Positions 43,619 to 53,624 of a stretch of DNA of 64,000 nucleotides are shown here, piece after piece; position 1 is the first letter of the stretch, and each line of letters begins with the position of its first letter. A program made the position numbers and the translations under genes. This DNA is from Rhizobiales bacterium UBA1912 (GTDB taxonomy: Bacteria; Pseudomonadota; Alphaproteobacteria; Rhizobiales; Devosiaceae). The stretch covers positions 163,123 to 227,122 of the forward strand of contig DDGC01000019.1 in NCBI GenBank assembly GCA_002337455.1, written 5' to 3'. The notes under the pieces were generated by a model. The model searched no databases and was not told where the DNA came from. It was given only the letters and a program-made list of their open reading frames with translations.

Positions 43619-44545
43619 TTATGCAGGTTGTGTCGGCCGGTCGAATATCCGGCGCCCGAAGGCGCTGGCCGCTAGGTCGACCATCAGGCGAGCGCTCTTG
43701 CCCCGGTCGTCGAGAAACGGATTGAGTTCGACCAGATCTAGACTGATCAGCCGCCCGCACCGCCCCACCATTTCCATTGCCAGATGCGCCTCGCGCACCG
43801 TCGCGCCCCCAGGCACTGTCGTTCCCACGCCGGGCGCCAGGTCGGGCTCGATGAAATCGACGTCCAGGCTCACATGCAAAAGTGCGTCGTCAGCCTCGAC
43901 CTCCTTGAGAATCCGCCGCAGGATCGCGCCAATTCCGTGCTCGTCGATTTCGGCCATGTCGTTGACATCGGCACCCCGTGCCGCCAGCAGATCGACTTCC
44001 GCCGGATCGATGGAGCGCGCACCGACCAGATGATACCGCGTCGCCGGCATCCTGGGACACTCGAGCATCCCGTCAAACCCGGCCTCACCGCAAAAGAACG
44101 CCGCCGGCATGCCGTGCATATTGCCCGAGGCGGAGGTTTGCGGGGTGTTGAAATCGGCATGCGCATCGAGCCAGAGCACATGCAGCTTCTTGCCCAGCCT
44201 GTCCGCATGGCGCAAGGCCGCCGCGACCGAGCCGAACGAAAGCGCATGATCGCCGCCCAGATATACGGCAGTGCCCGCCGCAAGCGCCGCCTCACCAGCC
44301 ACAGCCAGCGATCGCGCGAACCCGGTCACCTCAACGACGTTGTGCGCCATCCCTTCGAGGGCGAAGTCATTGGCCTCCGGCAACACATCACCCCGATCGA
44401 CAAGGGTATGCCCAAGCTCCGATAACGCGTCCGCCAGACCCGCGATACGCAGGGCCTTGGGGCCCATCGAGCACCCCTGGCGCCCTGCCCCGTCTTCGAT
44501 GGCCGCTCCAATCAGGGTGATGGTTCTGGGCTCAGGTCCCCGCAT
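43619..44545 (-). CDS. rocF: arginase
   Basis: 308 residues. The manganese ligands are visible: 'YLGGDHALSFG' (GGDH), 'WLDAHADFNTP' (DAHAD), and 'SLDVDFIEPDLAPGVGT' (SxDxDxxDP-like). ATG 44545 has GGAGG nine bases upstream, which decides the start. It hydrolyses arginine to ornithine and urea in the cytoplasm. It is divergent from an Lrp-type regulator that likely senses arginine or ornithine. Confidence 0.95.
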   Translation of the reverse strand: MRGPEPRTITLIGAAIEDGAGRQGCSMGPKALRIAGLADALSELGHTLVDRGDVLPEANDFALEGMAHNVVEVTGFARSLAVAGEAALAAGTAVYLGGDHALSFGSVAAALRHADRLGKKLHVLWLDAHADFNTPQTSASGNMHGMPAAFFCGEAGFDGMLECPRMPATRYHLVGARSIDPAEVDLLAARGADVNDMAEIDEHGIGAILRRILKEVEADDALLHVSLDVDFIEPDLAPGVGTTVPGGATVREAHLAMEMVGRCGRLISLDLVELNPFLDDRGKSARLMVDLAASAFGRRIFDRPTQPA

Positions 44546-44613
44546 GCGCTCTTGCCTCCAATTAGCTACTGCCAGCATGCCCAAGCAATGCGAAGACGCA
44601 AAGTTGCAAATCT

Positions 44614-44638
44614 GGCCAATTCGGCACTAGTATTGGCC
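44614..44638. promoter_or_regulatory. inverted repeat between arginase and its regulator
   Basis: GGCCAAT (44614-44620) and ATTGGCC (44632-44638) are perfect complements with an 11-base spacer, in the 118-base divergent region. Spacing and position fit a binding site for the dimeric Lrp/AsnC regulator. Confidence 0.55.
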
Positions 44639-44663
44639 GATCTGACAAGGGCCATTGCTCAAA

Positions 44664-45098
44664 ATGCCAACCACCGATCATCTGGACCGCAAAATCCTCT
44701 CGCTCCTGCGCGACGATGCCCGCCTGCCCATCGCCAGCCTCGCCGTGACCCTGGGCGTATCCCGCACCACCGTCCGGGCCCGCATGGAGCGCATGGAAGC
44801 CAACGGCACCATCTCGGGCTACGGCGTTCGCCTCGGCGAACCCGACGACGCCGAACGCGTCCGAGCCATAGCGATGATCGAGGTGGAAGGACGCGTGACT
44901 GACAAGGTAGCCCGCGCCCTCTCGGGATTGCCGCAGGTGCGCGCGCTTTACAGCACCAATGGGCGCTGGGATCTCGTCGCCGAAATCGAAAGCGCGTCGC
45001 TGCCCGAATTCGATGCCGTCCTCAACGCCATCCGCCAGATCGAAGGCATCAGCCTGACCGAAACCAACATCCTGCTCGCAGCCCGCTTCCGGCGCTAA
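44664..45098 (+). CDS. Lrp/AsnC-family regulator of arginine catabolism
   Basis: 144 residues. The N-terminal helix-turn-helix (about 5-50: 'DRKILSLLRDDARLPIASLA', 'LGVSRTTVRARM') is followed by the RAM effector domain (about 65-140: 'GRWDLVAEIESASLPEFDAVL', cited by its core). ATG 44664 was chosen; TTG 44655 is possible. Divergent placement from arginase-ornithine aminotransferase suggests activation of those genes by arginine or ornithine, as known for related regulators in Agrobacterium. Confidence 0.9.
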   Translation: MPTTDHLDRKILSLLRDDARLPIASLAVTLGVSRTTVRARMERMEANGTISGYGVRLGEPDDAERVRAIAMIEVEGRVTDKVARALSGLPQVRALYSTNGRWDLVAEIESASLPEFDAVLNAIRQIEGISLTETNILLAARFRR

Positions 45099-45149
45099 CT
45101 GCTTCCCGCCGAGAGTGGACGTCGCCCGTTCAAGCCTTTACCAATTCTG

Positions 45150-45251
45150 GAGCGCTTCTAGAATAAGTGGACACCACTTATCCGGTTCGGAAGCGCGACA
45201 AAAAAAGACTCAGAGCAATTGAAGCGATTCGAAGAAGCGCCGAAATGCTCT
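45150..45251. repeat. dispersed palindromic intergenic repeat, copy B
   Basis: Inner palindrome ATAAGTGG-ACA-CCACTTAT (45162-45180) inside a perfect outer pair GCGCTTC/GAAGCGC (45152-45158 and 45190-45196), then GCGACAAA. A further stem AGAGCA/TGCTCT spans about 45212-45250. It matches copy A (23598-23665) over the first 65 bases. It ends 42 bases before the RND gene, whose leader it forms. Confidence 0.75.
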
Positions 45252-45292
45252 AGCGCCTTTTCCCTGCGATTCGCCCGGAGGAGAAACCACAA

Positions 45293-47551
45293 GTGTCGAT
45301 CGGATTTGGCCTTGAGCGACTGGGTCTGCTGACCCTGCGATTCCCACGCATAATGGCCGTCGCGGTCCTCGCCTTCACGGCCCTTTGCACCTTCCATCTC
45401 ACCAAATTCAATATCGATGGCGATCTTCTCCGCCTCTATCGCGGCTCCGGCATCGAATACGACCGCTACATGGCGCTGACCGAAAATTTCGGCACGTTTG
45501 AAAACGACGTTTATCTTCTGGTCCGCTCGGACAATCTGACCGACCCCGACACCCTTGAAGAGTTGCGCTTTCTGGGGTTCGAGCTCGAACTCAACGAGTT
45601 TGCAGCCGGCACGATGTCGCCCTTCTCCCTGCGACGCCCCGCCGAAGGCGGCACCTCGGTGCCCGCCGTTCCCGAGGGCATGGAGACCAGCGAAGAGGTC
45701 TCCGCGGCGCTCACCGATTTGCGCGCCAACGATCCCCTGATGAGCAATCTCATTCTGGCGGACAACGCGGGCATGGTGATGATCATGTTCCCCAACCCCG
45801 AGATCGCGGTCGAGCTGGGCGAAGATGCCATGCTCGCCTCGTTGCGCGAGCTGATGGCTGCCTATGAGAGCGAAGACATCGATCTTCAATTAACCGGCCC
45901 GGCCATATGGAAAGAGGAGGTGCTCAACGCCTCGCGCTTTGATCAGCTCCTGTTTATGGTCGCCGGGGTGGCGTTGGGATTTCTCACAGCGTTTCTGAGC
46001 TTCCGCACCTTCTGGGGCGCGCTGATCGCCACGCTCACCCCCGTCGTGACCGCCTTCTGGGTCACCGGCATGACTATTCTGGTGTTCGGCAGCTTCACCT
46101 TTCTCACCAACATCATTTCGGCGCTGGTGCTGGTCATCGCGTTCGCTGAAAGCATGTATTTCTGTCTCTACTGGATGCGGACGGTCAATACCGGCGTCGA
46201 TCAGCGCGTGGCGCTTGTCGAAACCGTACGCAAGGTCAGTCCGGCCTGCGCGCTCACTGCCATCACGACAATCATCGCCTGTGCCAGCCTTGCGCTGGCG
46301 CCCGGACAGGGCCTGCGCGAATTTGCCATTTCCGGCGCGCTGGGCATGGCGCTGGCCTTCCTCGCCCTCGTCACCTTCCTGCCGCTCTCATTGCTGCTCG
46401 CCATGCGCCTTGGCTTCCGCATGCGCAAGACGCCATCCGTCGCCCTGACGGCGCCCATACCCTTTATTCGCCGCGTCGCGCGCGCCGCACCGCGCCGGGC
46501 TGCCGTGGCCGCCATCGTGGTCGTGGGCCTGCTGCTCATCCCCCATTTCCTGCTCGAAGCGCGGTTCCGGTTTCAGGATTTCCTGCCCCGCGGCAGTGAT
46601 GCGATTGCCACCAGCGATCAGATCGATGCGGGCGTCGGCGGCGTGGCGCCCGTCTATATCCGCATTCCGCTCCAGGGCGGTTTGACGGAAATGACCGATG
46701 GCGATTTCGCGACCGTCGAGCGTGTCCACCAGATCGCGGAAAACAATTTCGGCGACGGCAAGGTCATCTCGGCGGCCAGCTTTCGCCACTATTCGGACCT
46801 CGGGTTCTCCCGCGAGCGCATTTTCGAAGCGGTGGGACCTTTCCTGCGCCAGCGTTTCATTACCGACGACGGCATGCAGGCTTTGATAACCGCCTTCTCT
46901 CCAACGTCTGAAAATGCTCAGGAGACCGTGGCACTGGTGGAATCGATGCGCGCCGAACTGGCCGCGGCCGGCATCGAAGGCGCCGAAATCTCGGGGTTTC
47001 GTGTCCTCACCGCCTATGCCAGCCTCGATATGATCGCCACCCTGCAGATCAGTCTCATGCTTGCCATAGCTCTCTCGGTCGTCCTGATCGGCATTGCCTT
47101 CCGCTCATGGAAGCTGGCGCTGGTCTCGATAATACCCAACAGCCTCCCGATCCTTCTGACCGAGCTGTTCCTTTATTCATCGGGCATTCAGCTGCAGTTG
47201 ACGACTGTCATTTCCTTGACGATCGCCTTTGGAATTGCAGTCGATGACACCATCCATTTTCTTGCCCACTACGCCCGGGCCCGCGAACGGGGGGAAAGCA
47301 TTTCCCATGCGGTCGATACGACGCTCGACAGGGTGGGCCCGGCTCTGATTGCAACCACGCTCATCCTGATCGCCGGATGTGCCGTGGTCACCGTTTCCGT
47401 GCTGCCCCAGGTCGCCCTGTTCGGGTTTTTGACCGTCATCACGCTGCTTTCGGCGCTGATTGGCGATCTTATCGTCTTGCCCGCGCTGCTGATCGGTGGC
47501 GGAATGATATTTGCCAGATGGAGAGAACGAAAAGATGAGATCGCTGCATAG
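45293..47551 (+). CDS. RND/MMPL-superfamily transporter
   Basis: The 752-residue protein starts at GTG with GGAGGAG nine bases upstream. It has 12 helices in two halves, each with a large periplasmic loop (about residues 45-210 and 410-565). The second half has the proton-relay-type segment 'SLTIAFGIAVDDTIHFLAHYARARERG' (cited by position). It belongs with the single-subunit MMPL-like exporters, for example the hopanoid or lipid exporters, more than with the 1000-residue AcrB type. The substrate is unknown. It overlaps the next gene by 17 bases. Confidence 0.88.
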   Translation: MSIGFGLERLGLLTLRFPRIMAVAVLAFTALCTFHLTKFNIDGDLLRLYRGSGIEYDRYMALTENFGTFENDVYLLVRSDNLTDPDTLEELRFLGFELELNEFAAGTMSPFSLRRPAEGGTSVPAVPEGMETSEEVSAALTDLRANDPLMSNLILADNAGMVMIMFPNPEIAVELGEDAMLASLRELMAAYESEDIDLQLTGPAIWKEEVLNASRFDQLLFMVAGVALGFLTAFLSFRTFWGALIATLTPVVTAFWVTGMTILVFGSFTFLTNIISALVLVIAFAESMYFCLYWMRTVNTGVDQRVALVETVRKVSPACALTAITTIIACASLALAPGQGLREFAISGALGMALAFLALVTFLPLSLLLAMRLGFRMRKTPSVALTAPIPFIRRVARAAPRRAAVAAIVVVGLLLIPHFLLEARFRFQDFLPRGSDAIATSDQIDAGVGGVAPVYIRIPLQGGLTEMTDGDFATVERVHQIAENNFGDGKVISAASFRHYSDLGFSRERIFEAVGPFLRQRFITDDGMQALITAFSPTSENAQETVALVESMRAELAAAGIEGAEISGFRVLTAYASLDMIATLQISLMLAIALSVVLIGIAFRSWKLALVSIIPNSLPILLTELFLYSSGIQLQLTTVISLTIAFGIAVDDTIHFLAHYARARERGESISHAVDTTLDRVGPALIATTLILIAGCAVVTVSVLPQVALFGFLTVITLLSALIGDLIVLPALLIGGGMIFARWRERKDEIAA

Positions 47552-48068
47552 AGCGCTTCCGGCGAAAGTGATGGGTTGCGCCATCGTCCTTGCCAGCCTC
47601 CCGCTTTCAGGACCCGCCTTCGCGGCGCAGGAGGACGTCGACCTGCTCAAGAGCTATGTCGGAGACTGGCGGGGCCGGGGGTCGGCGGTGCTCGCGTCCA
47701 CCGGAAAAGAAGAAACCGTGGTCTGCCGCATGGCCGTCGAAGACACCGGCGCCGCCCGCATCACATTTGATGGCCGCTGCACACTCGCTGGCCGGACCAT
47801 CGCCGTGGCCGGCACCATGATCTGGAACGAGCAGGTCGGCCAGTACGAAGCAGCAATGTCCTCGGTGGCCAGTTTTCAGGGCGTCGCCATCGGCCGCCGA
47901 AGTGGTGGCGGCATCGATTTCGAACTCATCAACCGCAACGCAGAAGGCAAGGAATACCGGATCGAAGCCGCCATGGCCCTCCAGGACGCGCAGATCGGCA
48001 TGGACTTCCAGATCACCGATCTCTCGACCGGCGGCGTCACCACGGCCCAAGTGCCTTTCACCCAGTAA
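47535..48068 (+). CDS. unrecognised exported protein coupled to the RND transporter
   Basis: 177 residues with a signal peptide (about 30 residues, ending AFAAQ). The mature domain starts 'EDVDLLKSYVGDWRGRGSAVL', followed by beta-rich segments with two cysteines and 'GRRSGGGIDFELINRNAEG'. The pattern recalls lipocalin-like or DUF1579-like beta-barrels that bind hydrophobic ligands, but I cannot assign a family. The 17-base overlap with the transporter suggests a functional partner in lipid or hydrophobic-compound export (inference). Confidence 0.7.
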   Translation: MRSLHRALPAKVMGCAIVLASLPLSGPAFAAQEDVDLLKSYVGDWRGRGSAVLASTGKEETVVCRMAVEDTGAARITFDGRCTLAGRTIAVAGTMIWNEQVGQYEAAMSSVASFQGVAIGRRSGGGIDFELINRNAEGKEYRIEAAMALQDAQIGMDFQITDLSTGGVTTAQVPFTQ

Positions 48069-48084
48069 GTGCCTTTCACCCAGT
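48049..48084 (+). repeat. perfect 18-bp tandem duplication at a stop codon
   Basis: AAGTGCCTTTCACCCAGT occurs twice in immediate succession (48049-48066 and 48067-48084). The first copy encodes the last residues VPFTQ and runs into TAA. The second copy is untranslated because the duplication includes the frame's stop. Confidence 0.9.
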
Positions 48085-48104
48085 AACTGCGCTGCCGCAT
48101 ACTG

Positions 48105-48131
48105 AAAAGGGCGCCCTGCGGCGCCCTTTTT
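48105..48131. terminator. bidirectional intrinsic terminator between the exported protein gene and ssb
   Basis: AAAAGGGCGCC (48105-48115) and GGCGCCCTTTT (48120-48130) pair perfectly around CTGC and are followed by T. The A-run/T-run symmetry lets it work for both convergent genes. Confidence 0.9.
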
Positions 48132-48136
48132 GCAAA

Positions 48137-48613
48137 TCAGAACGGTATGTCGTCGTCCATGCCGCCCGGTTCGAATGCCGGAGCGCTCGAAGGCCGGCCG
48201 CGATTTTCGACCTGCCGGCTGCCGCCGCCATAACCGCCGCTATCACGATCACCGCCGCCTTCGCCACGCCCGTCGAGCATGGTCAGGGTCGAATTAAAGC
48301 CCTGCAGCACGATCTCGGTCGTGTACTGGTCCTGGCCGTCCTTTTCCCATTTCCGGGTCTGGAGCTGGCCTTCGATATAAACCTTGGCGCCCTTCTTGAG
48401 ATAGTTCTGGGCGACCTTGGCTAGCCCCTCGCTGAAGATCACCACGCGGTGCCATTCGGTCTTTTCGCGCGGCTCACCGGAATTGCGGTCGCGCCAGCGC
48501 TCGGACGTCGCGATGCGCAGATTGACCACGGGGTTGCCATTGGGCAGCGACCGCACTTCGGGGTCGGCGCCCAGATTGCCCACCAGAATTACCTTGTTTA
48601 CGCTTCCCGACAT
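48137..48613 (-). CDS. ssb: single-stranded DNA-binding protein
   Basis: 158 residues. The OB-fold N-terminus reads 'VNKVILVGNLGADPEVRSLP', followed by 'TEWHRVVIFSEGLAKVAQ' and 'KGAKVYIEGQL'. A glycine-rich linker and the C-terminal acidic tip DDIPF, the site that recruits repair enzymes, end the protein. It coats single-stranded DNA in replication and repair. ATG 48613 begins the family-like sequence. It is divergent from uvrA, with a LexA-type box on its side of the shared region. Confidence 0.97.
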   Translation of the reverse strand: MSGSVNKVILVGNLGADPEVRSLPNGNPVVNLRIATSERWRDRNSGEPREKTEWHRVVIFSEGLAKVAQNYLKKGAKVYIEGQLQTRKWEKDGQDQYTTEIVLQGFNSTLTMLDGRGEGGGDRDSGGYGGGSRQVENRGRPSSAPAFEPGGMDDDIPF

Positions 48614-48728
48614 ATTCGCCTTCCTGTCTCTTGTCCGCCGCACTCTGTCCGGCCAGTCACGTTGCGCGCACTATATAGCCATCACAGACAAAAGTTCAGC
48701 GCCAACCCGTGCTATGCACAGCTCGTTT

Positions 48729-48743
48729 GTTCTCATTTTGTTC
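48729..48743. promoter_or_regulatory. LexA (SOS) box, ssb side
   Basis: GTTCTCATTTTGTTC matches the alphaproteobacterial direct-repeat LexA site GTTC-N7-GTTC exactly. It lies 116 bases upstream of the ssb start. Confidence 0.8.
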
Positions 48744-48766
48744 GATCATTATGCGAAATGTCAAGC

Positions 48767-48797
48767 TTGACTGATTTAAAATGTTCCTATTATGTTC
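48767..48797 (+). promoter_or_regulatory. uvrA promoter with overlapping LexA box
   Basis: A TTGACT -35 (48767-48772), 17-base spacer and TTATGT -10 (48790-48795) form the probable uvrA promoter. GTTCCTATTATGTTC (48783-48797) is a second exact GTTC-N7-GTTC site covering the -10, so LexA binding would block polymerase. Confidence 0.75.
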
Positions 48798-48931
48798 ACA
48801 AGCATTGCTGCCGTGCACAAGGCGGCCTTGCAGGCGGGCGGAGTTGTGCTTAAGTGAACCGGACGCCTCCCGCGCCCGTTAAGAAGTTTGTCGTCGGCTC
48901 TGACCGGCCCACTATCCTTGGATAACCGCCC

Positions 48932-51823
<2,892 letters not shown>

Positions 51824-51957
51824 GCTCCCGGATTCGGGTGCGCGAAAGCGCCATGCCATGCGTCCCATGCAGGGGCGGCGTGCGCTCCGCCCGATAACGG
51901 ATCGTCATGATTCGTGCCTATCCTTGCGGCGTGCAAACAGCCTGCATGGAGGATTCC

Positions 51958-52119
51958 ATGTTCGTTCGTATCGCTTGGAAGACGTCGAATCCCCTTGGCA
52001 AAGACCCACGGAGCCTGCGCCGGATAGCCCCTGTTCCCCGGCGCGGTTGCGAGGATCTGGAAATCCCGGTTCGGGATTTCTCCAAGATGACCAAGGGACT
52101 TTTCGATCGCCACGACTAG
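51958..52119 (+). CDS. small basic hypothetical protein, 53 residues
   Basis: ATG 51958 has GGAGG five bases upstream, which decides the start. The product (MFVRIAWKTSNPLGKDPRSL... ending FDRHD) is basic and has no hydrophobic segment or recognised motif. A hairpin with a G-T pair follows the stop within 18 bases. The good ribosome-binding site and terminator-like hairpin support a real gene. Confidence 0.5.
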   Translation: MFVRIAWKTSNPLGKDPRSLRRIAPVPRRGCEDLEIPVRDFSKMTKGLFDRHD

Positions 52120-52136
52120 AGCGTATCAAAATCAAA

Positions 52137-52165
52137 GAGCGGCGTTCCGATCCGGAATGCCGCTC
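52137..52165 (+). terminator. hairpin after the 53-residue gene
   Basis: GAGCGGCGTTCCG and CGGAATGCCGCTC pair over 13 positions with one G-T pair around ATC. A CT-rich tract follows rather than a T-run. Confidence 0.6.
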
Positions 52166-52229
52166 TCTCTGCATATGACACCAGCATATCCGGGAGACGC
52201 TTCCCCATCGATTTTCCGCTCTTCCTCCA

Positions 52230-52294
52230 GCCATGCGAAAACCGCATGGCCGAGATGAGCAAATCCCTAGTGCAAAGGTCGTCTTTAACGACCT
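52230..52294 (+). promoter_or_regulatory. structured leader of the first DUF1127 gene
   Basis: Two perfect hairpins precede the gene: GCCATGCG/CGCATGGC (52230-52237 and 52243-52250, loop AAAAC) and AGGTCGT/ACGACCT (52276-52282 and 52288-52294, loop CTTTA). CTTCCTCC just before the first is complementary to a Shine-Dalgarno sequence. The second hairpin ends 34 bases before the ATG. Confidence 0.5.
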
Positions 52295-52328
52295 ATATCG
52301 AGGGCATCAAATCGAAAGGAGACATCAG

Positions 52329-52478
52329 ATGGGTATTCGTAAGACTTTGCAGAAGTGGTCGGCCTACCAGCAGACGGTTCGCGAACTGAATTCGCTCGGC
52401 AACCGTGAGCTCAACGACCTCGGCATCACCCGCGGCGATATCGAACGCATCGCACGCAATCATGCCAGCCAGCTTTAA
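52329..52478 (+). CDS. DUF1127 (YjiS-like) small protein, copy 1
   Basis: The 49-residue product starts MGIRKTLQKWSAYQQTVREL, continues with 'GNRELNDLGITRGDIERIAR' and matches the arginine/leucine-rich DUF1127 pattern. GAAAGGAGA lies upstream at a good distance. Some members bind RNA or affect small-RNA turnover and phosphate or carbon metabolism in Rhodobacter and Agrobacterium; whether this one does is unknown. It is a paralogue of the gene at 53336. Confidence 0.9.
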   Translation: MGIRKTLQKWSAYQQTVRELNSLGNRELNDLGITRGDIERIARNHASQL

Positions 52479-52508
52479 GCTTCAGACGACCTCCAACGTC
52501 CGAGCACG

Positions 52509-52540
52509 AAAAAGGCATCCTTGATCGGGATGCCTTTTTT
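52509..52540 (+). terminator. intrinsic terminator after DUF1127 copy 1
   Basis: AAAAAGGCATCC pairs with GGATGCCTTTTT around a seven-base loop and ends in a T-run. It lies 30 bases after the stop. The convergent GST gene ends at 52544 and can share it. Confidence 0.9.
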
Positions 52541-52543
52541 GAT

Positions 52544-53194
52544 TCACGGCACCGAGCGCGCTCGCAATTCCTCATAGGAAATGCAGACCGACTTTTCAAA
52601 ACTCGCCCGCTCTTTGAGCCGCCCATGCCACGCCTCGACGCCGGGAAGTGACGGCAGATCGATCTCCATGGACGTCAGGCGATAGAGCGAAACACCGGCC
52701 ACGATATCTGCATAGCTGAATGCATCACCAGCCAGATAGTCGGTCTTTTCGAGCTGCGCATCCATCATCCGCAGCGCCGCAACGGTCTGCTTGAGGGCCG
52801 CATCGATAGCGGATTTGTCATGGTTTTCGGGCGCGGTGCGCACCAGCAGCCAGAAAAGCCGCAACCAGGCCGGCTGAAATGTCGTCACCGTCCAATCCGT
52901 CCACTGATCGATGATCGCCCGGGCTTTCGGATCCGCCGGCCAAAACCGCTCGCCGCCGAAAGCTGCAGCGACATAGCGCACCACGGCGTGACTTTCCCAC
53001 AGCGTCAAATCACCATGCTGGAGCACCGGCACCAGCCGGTTGGGGTTCATGGCACCAAATTCCGGCGTATCCAGCCCGCCGAATTTGCCACCCACTTCCC
53101 TCAGATCGAACGGGGCGCCGGTTTCCTCGAGCGCCCAACGCGCCTTTTGCAGATTGGCCGAACTCGCCCGCCCCCAAAGTACAAGATCTGTCAT
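52544..53194 (-). CDS. glutathione S-transferase family protein
   Basis: 216 residues. The thioredoxin-like N-terminal half has 'LVLWGRASSANLQKARWALEETGAPF' (Ser in the active-site position, cited by position), 'NRLVPVLQHGDLTLWESHAVVRYVA' (cis-Pro VP and the ES pair). An alpha-helical C-terminal half follows, with 'YLAGDAFSYADIVAGVSLYR'. Substrate unknown. ATG 53194 is used because the fold begins there. It is convergent with DUF1127 copy 1. Confidence 0.93.
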   Translation of the reverse strand: MTDLVLWGRASSANLQKARWALEETGAPFDLREVGGKFGGLDTPEFGAMNPNRLVPVLQHGDLTLWESHAVVRYVAAAFGGERFWPADPKARAIIDQWTDWTVTTFQPAWLRLFWLLVRTAPENHDKSAIDAALKQTVAALRMMDAQLEKTDYLAGDAFSYADIVAGVSLYRLTSMEIDLPSLPGVEAWHGRLKERASFEKSVCISYEELRARSVP

Positions 53195-53335
53195 AAAAAG
53201 CTCATTTGTTAAGCAAGGTTGAATCACCCCGCCCAATAGTCATGCAGAACATGCAAGGCGGCAATGACCAATCACCCTCTGCACATGCGCGACGATTCTT
53301 ATTAGCTAGAGGGCGTAAGACGAAAGGAGATAAAA

Positions 53336-53485
53336 ATGGACATTCGCAAGACTTTCAAGCGTTGGTCTGCCTACCAGCAGACGGTTCGTGAACTCAATGC
53401 CCTCGGCAATCGCGAACTGAGCGATCTCGGCATCGCCCGCTCGGACATCCAGCGCATTGCTCGCGATCATGCCGGCGCACTCTAA
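53336..53485 (+). CDS. DUF1127 (YjiS-like) small protein, copy 2
   Basis: The 49-residue product starts MDIRKTFKRWSAYQQTVREL and ends 'SDIQRIARDHAGAL'. It has the same length and about 75 percent identity by eye to copy 1. The ribosome-binding site is GAAAGGAGA, as in copy 1. The two copies flank the GST gene, about 1 kb apart, which points to a local duplication. This one lacks the leader hairpins of copy 1. Confidence 0.9.
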   Translation: MDIRKTFKRWSAYQQTVRELNALGNRELSDLGIARSDIQRIARDHAGAL

Positions 53486-53515
53486 TCGCGCTGGCCACAC
53501 ACATCAGATAGTTTG

Positions 53516-53546
53516 AAGGGCGCTCTGTAACGGAGCGCCCTTTTTT
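53516..53546 (+). terminator. intrinsic terminator after DUF1127 copy 2
   Basis: AAGGGCGCTC and GAGCGCCCTT enclose a short loop and are followed by a T-run (53541-53546). It lies 30 bases after the stop, the same spacing as for copy 1. Confidence 0.9.
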
Positions 53547-53624
53547 CCTTTGCCCGGGTTACCCTGCAGGAACATCGGACGGCAAAAGCCGTTCTCCCCT
53601 TCTCCGAAAAAGAAAGGGAAAGTC

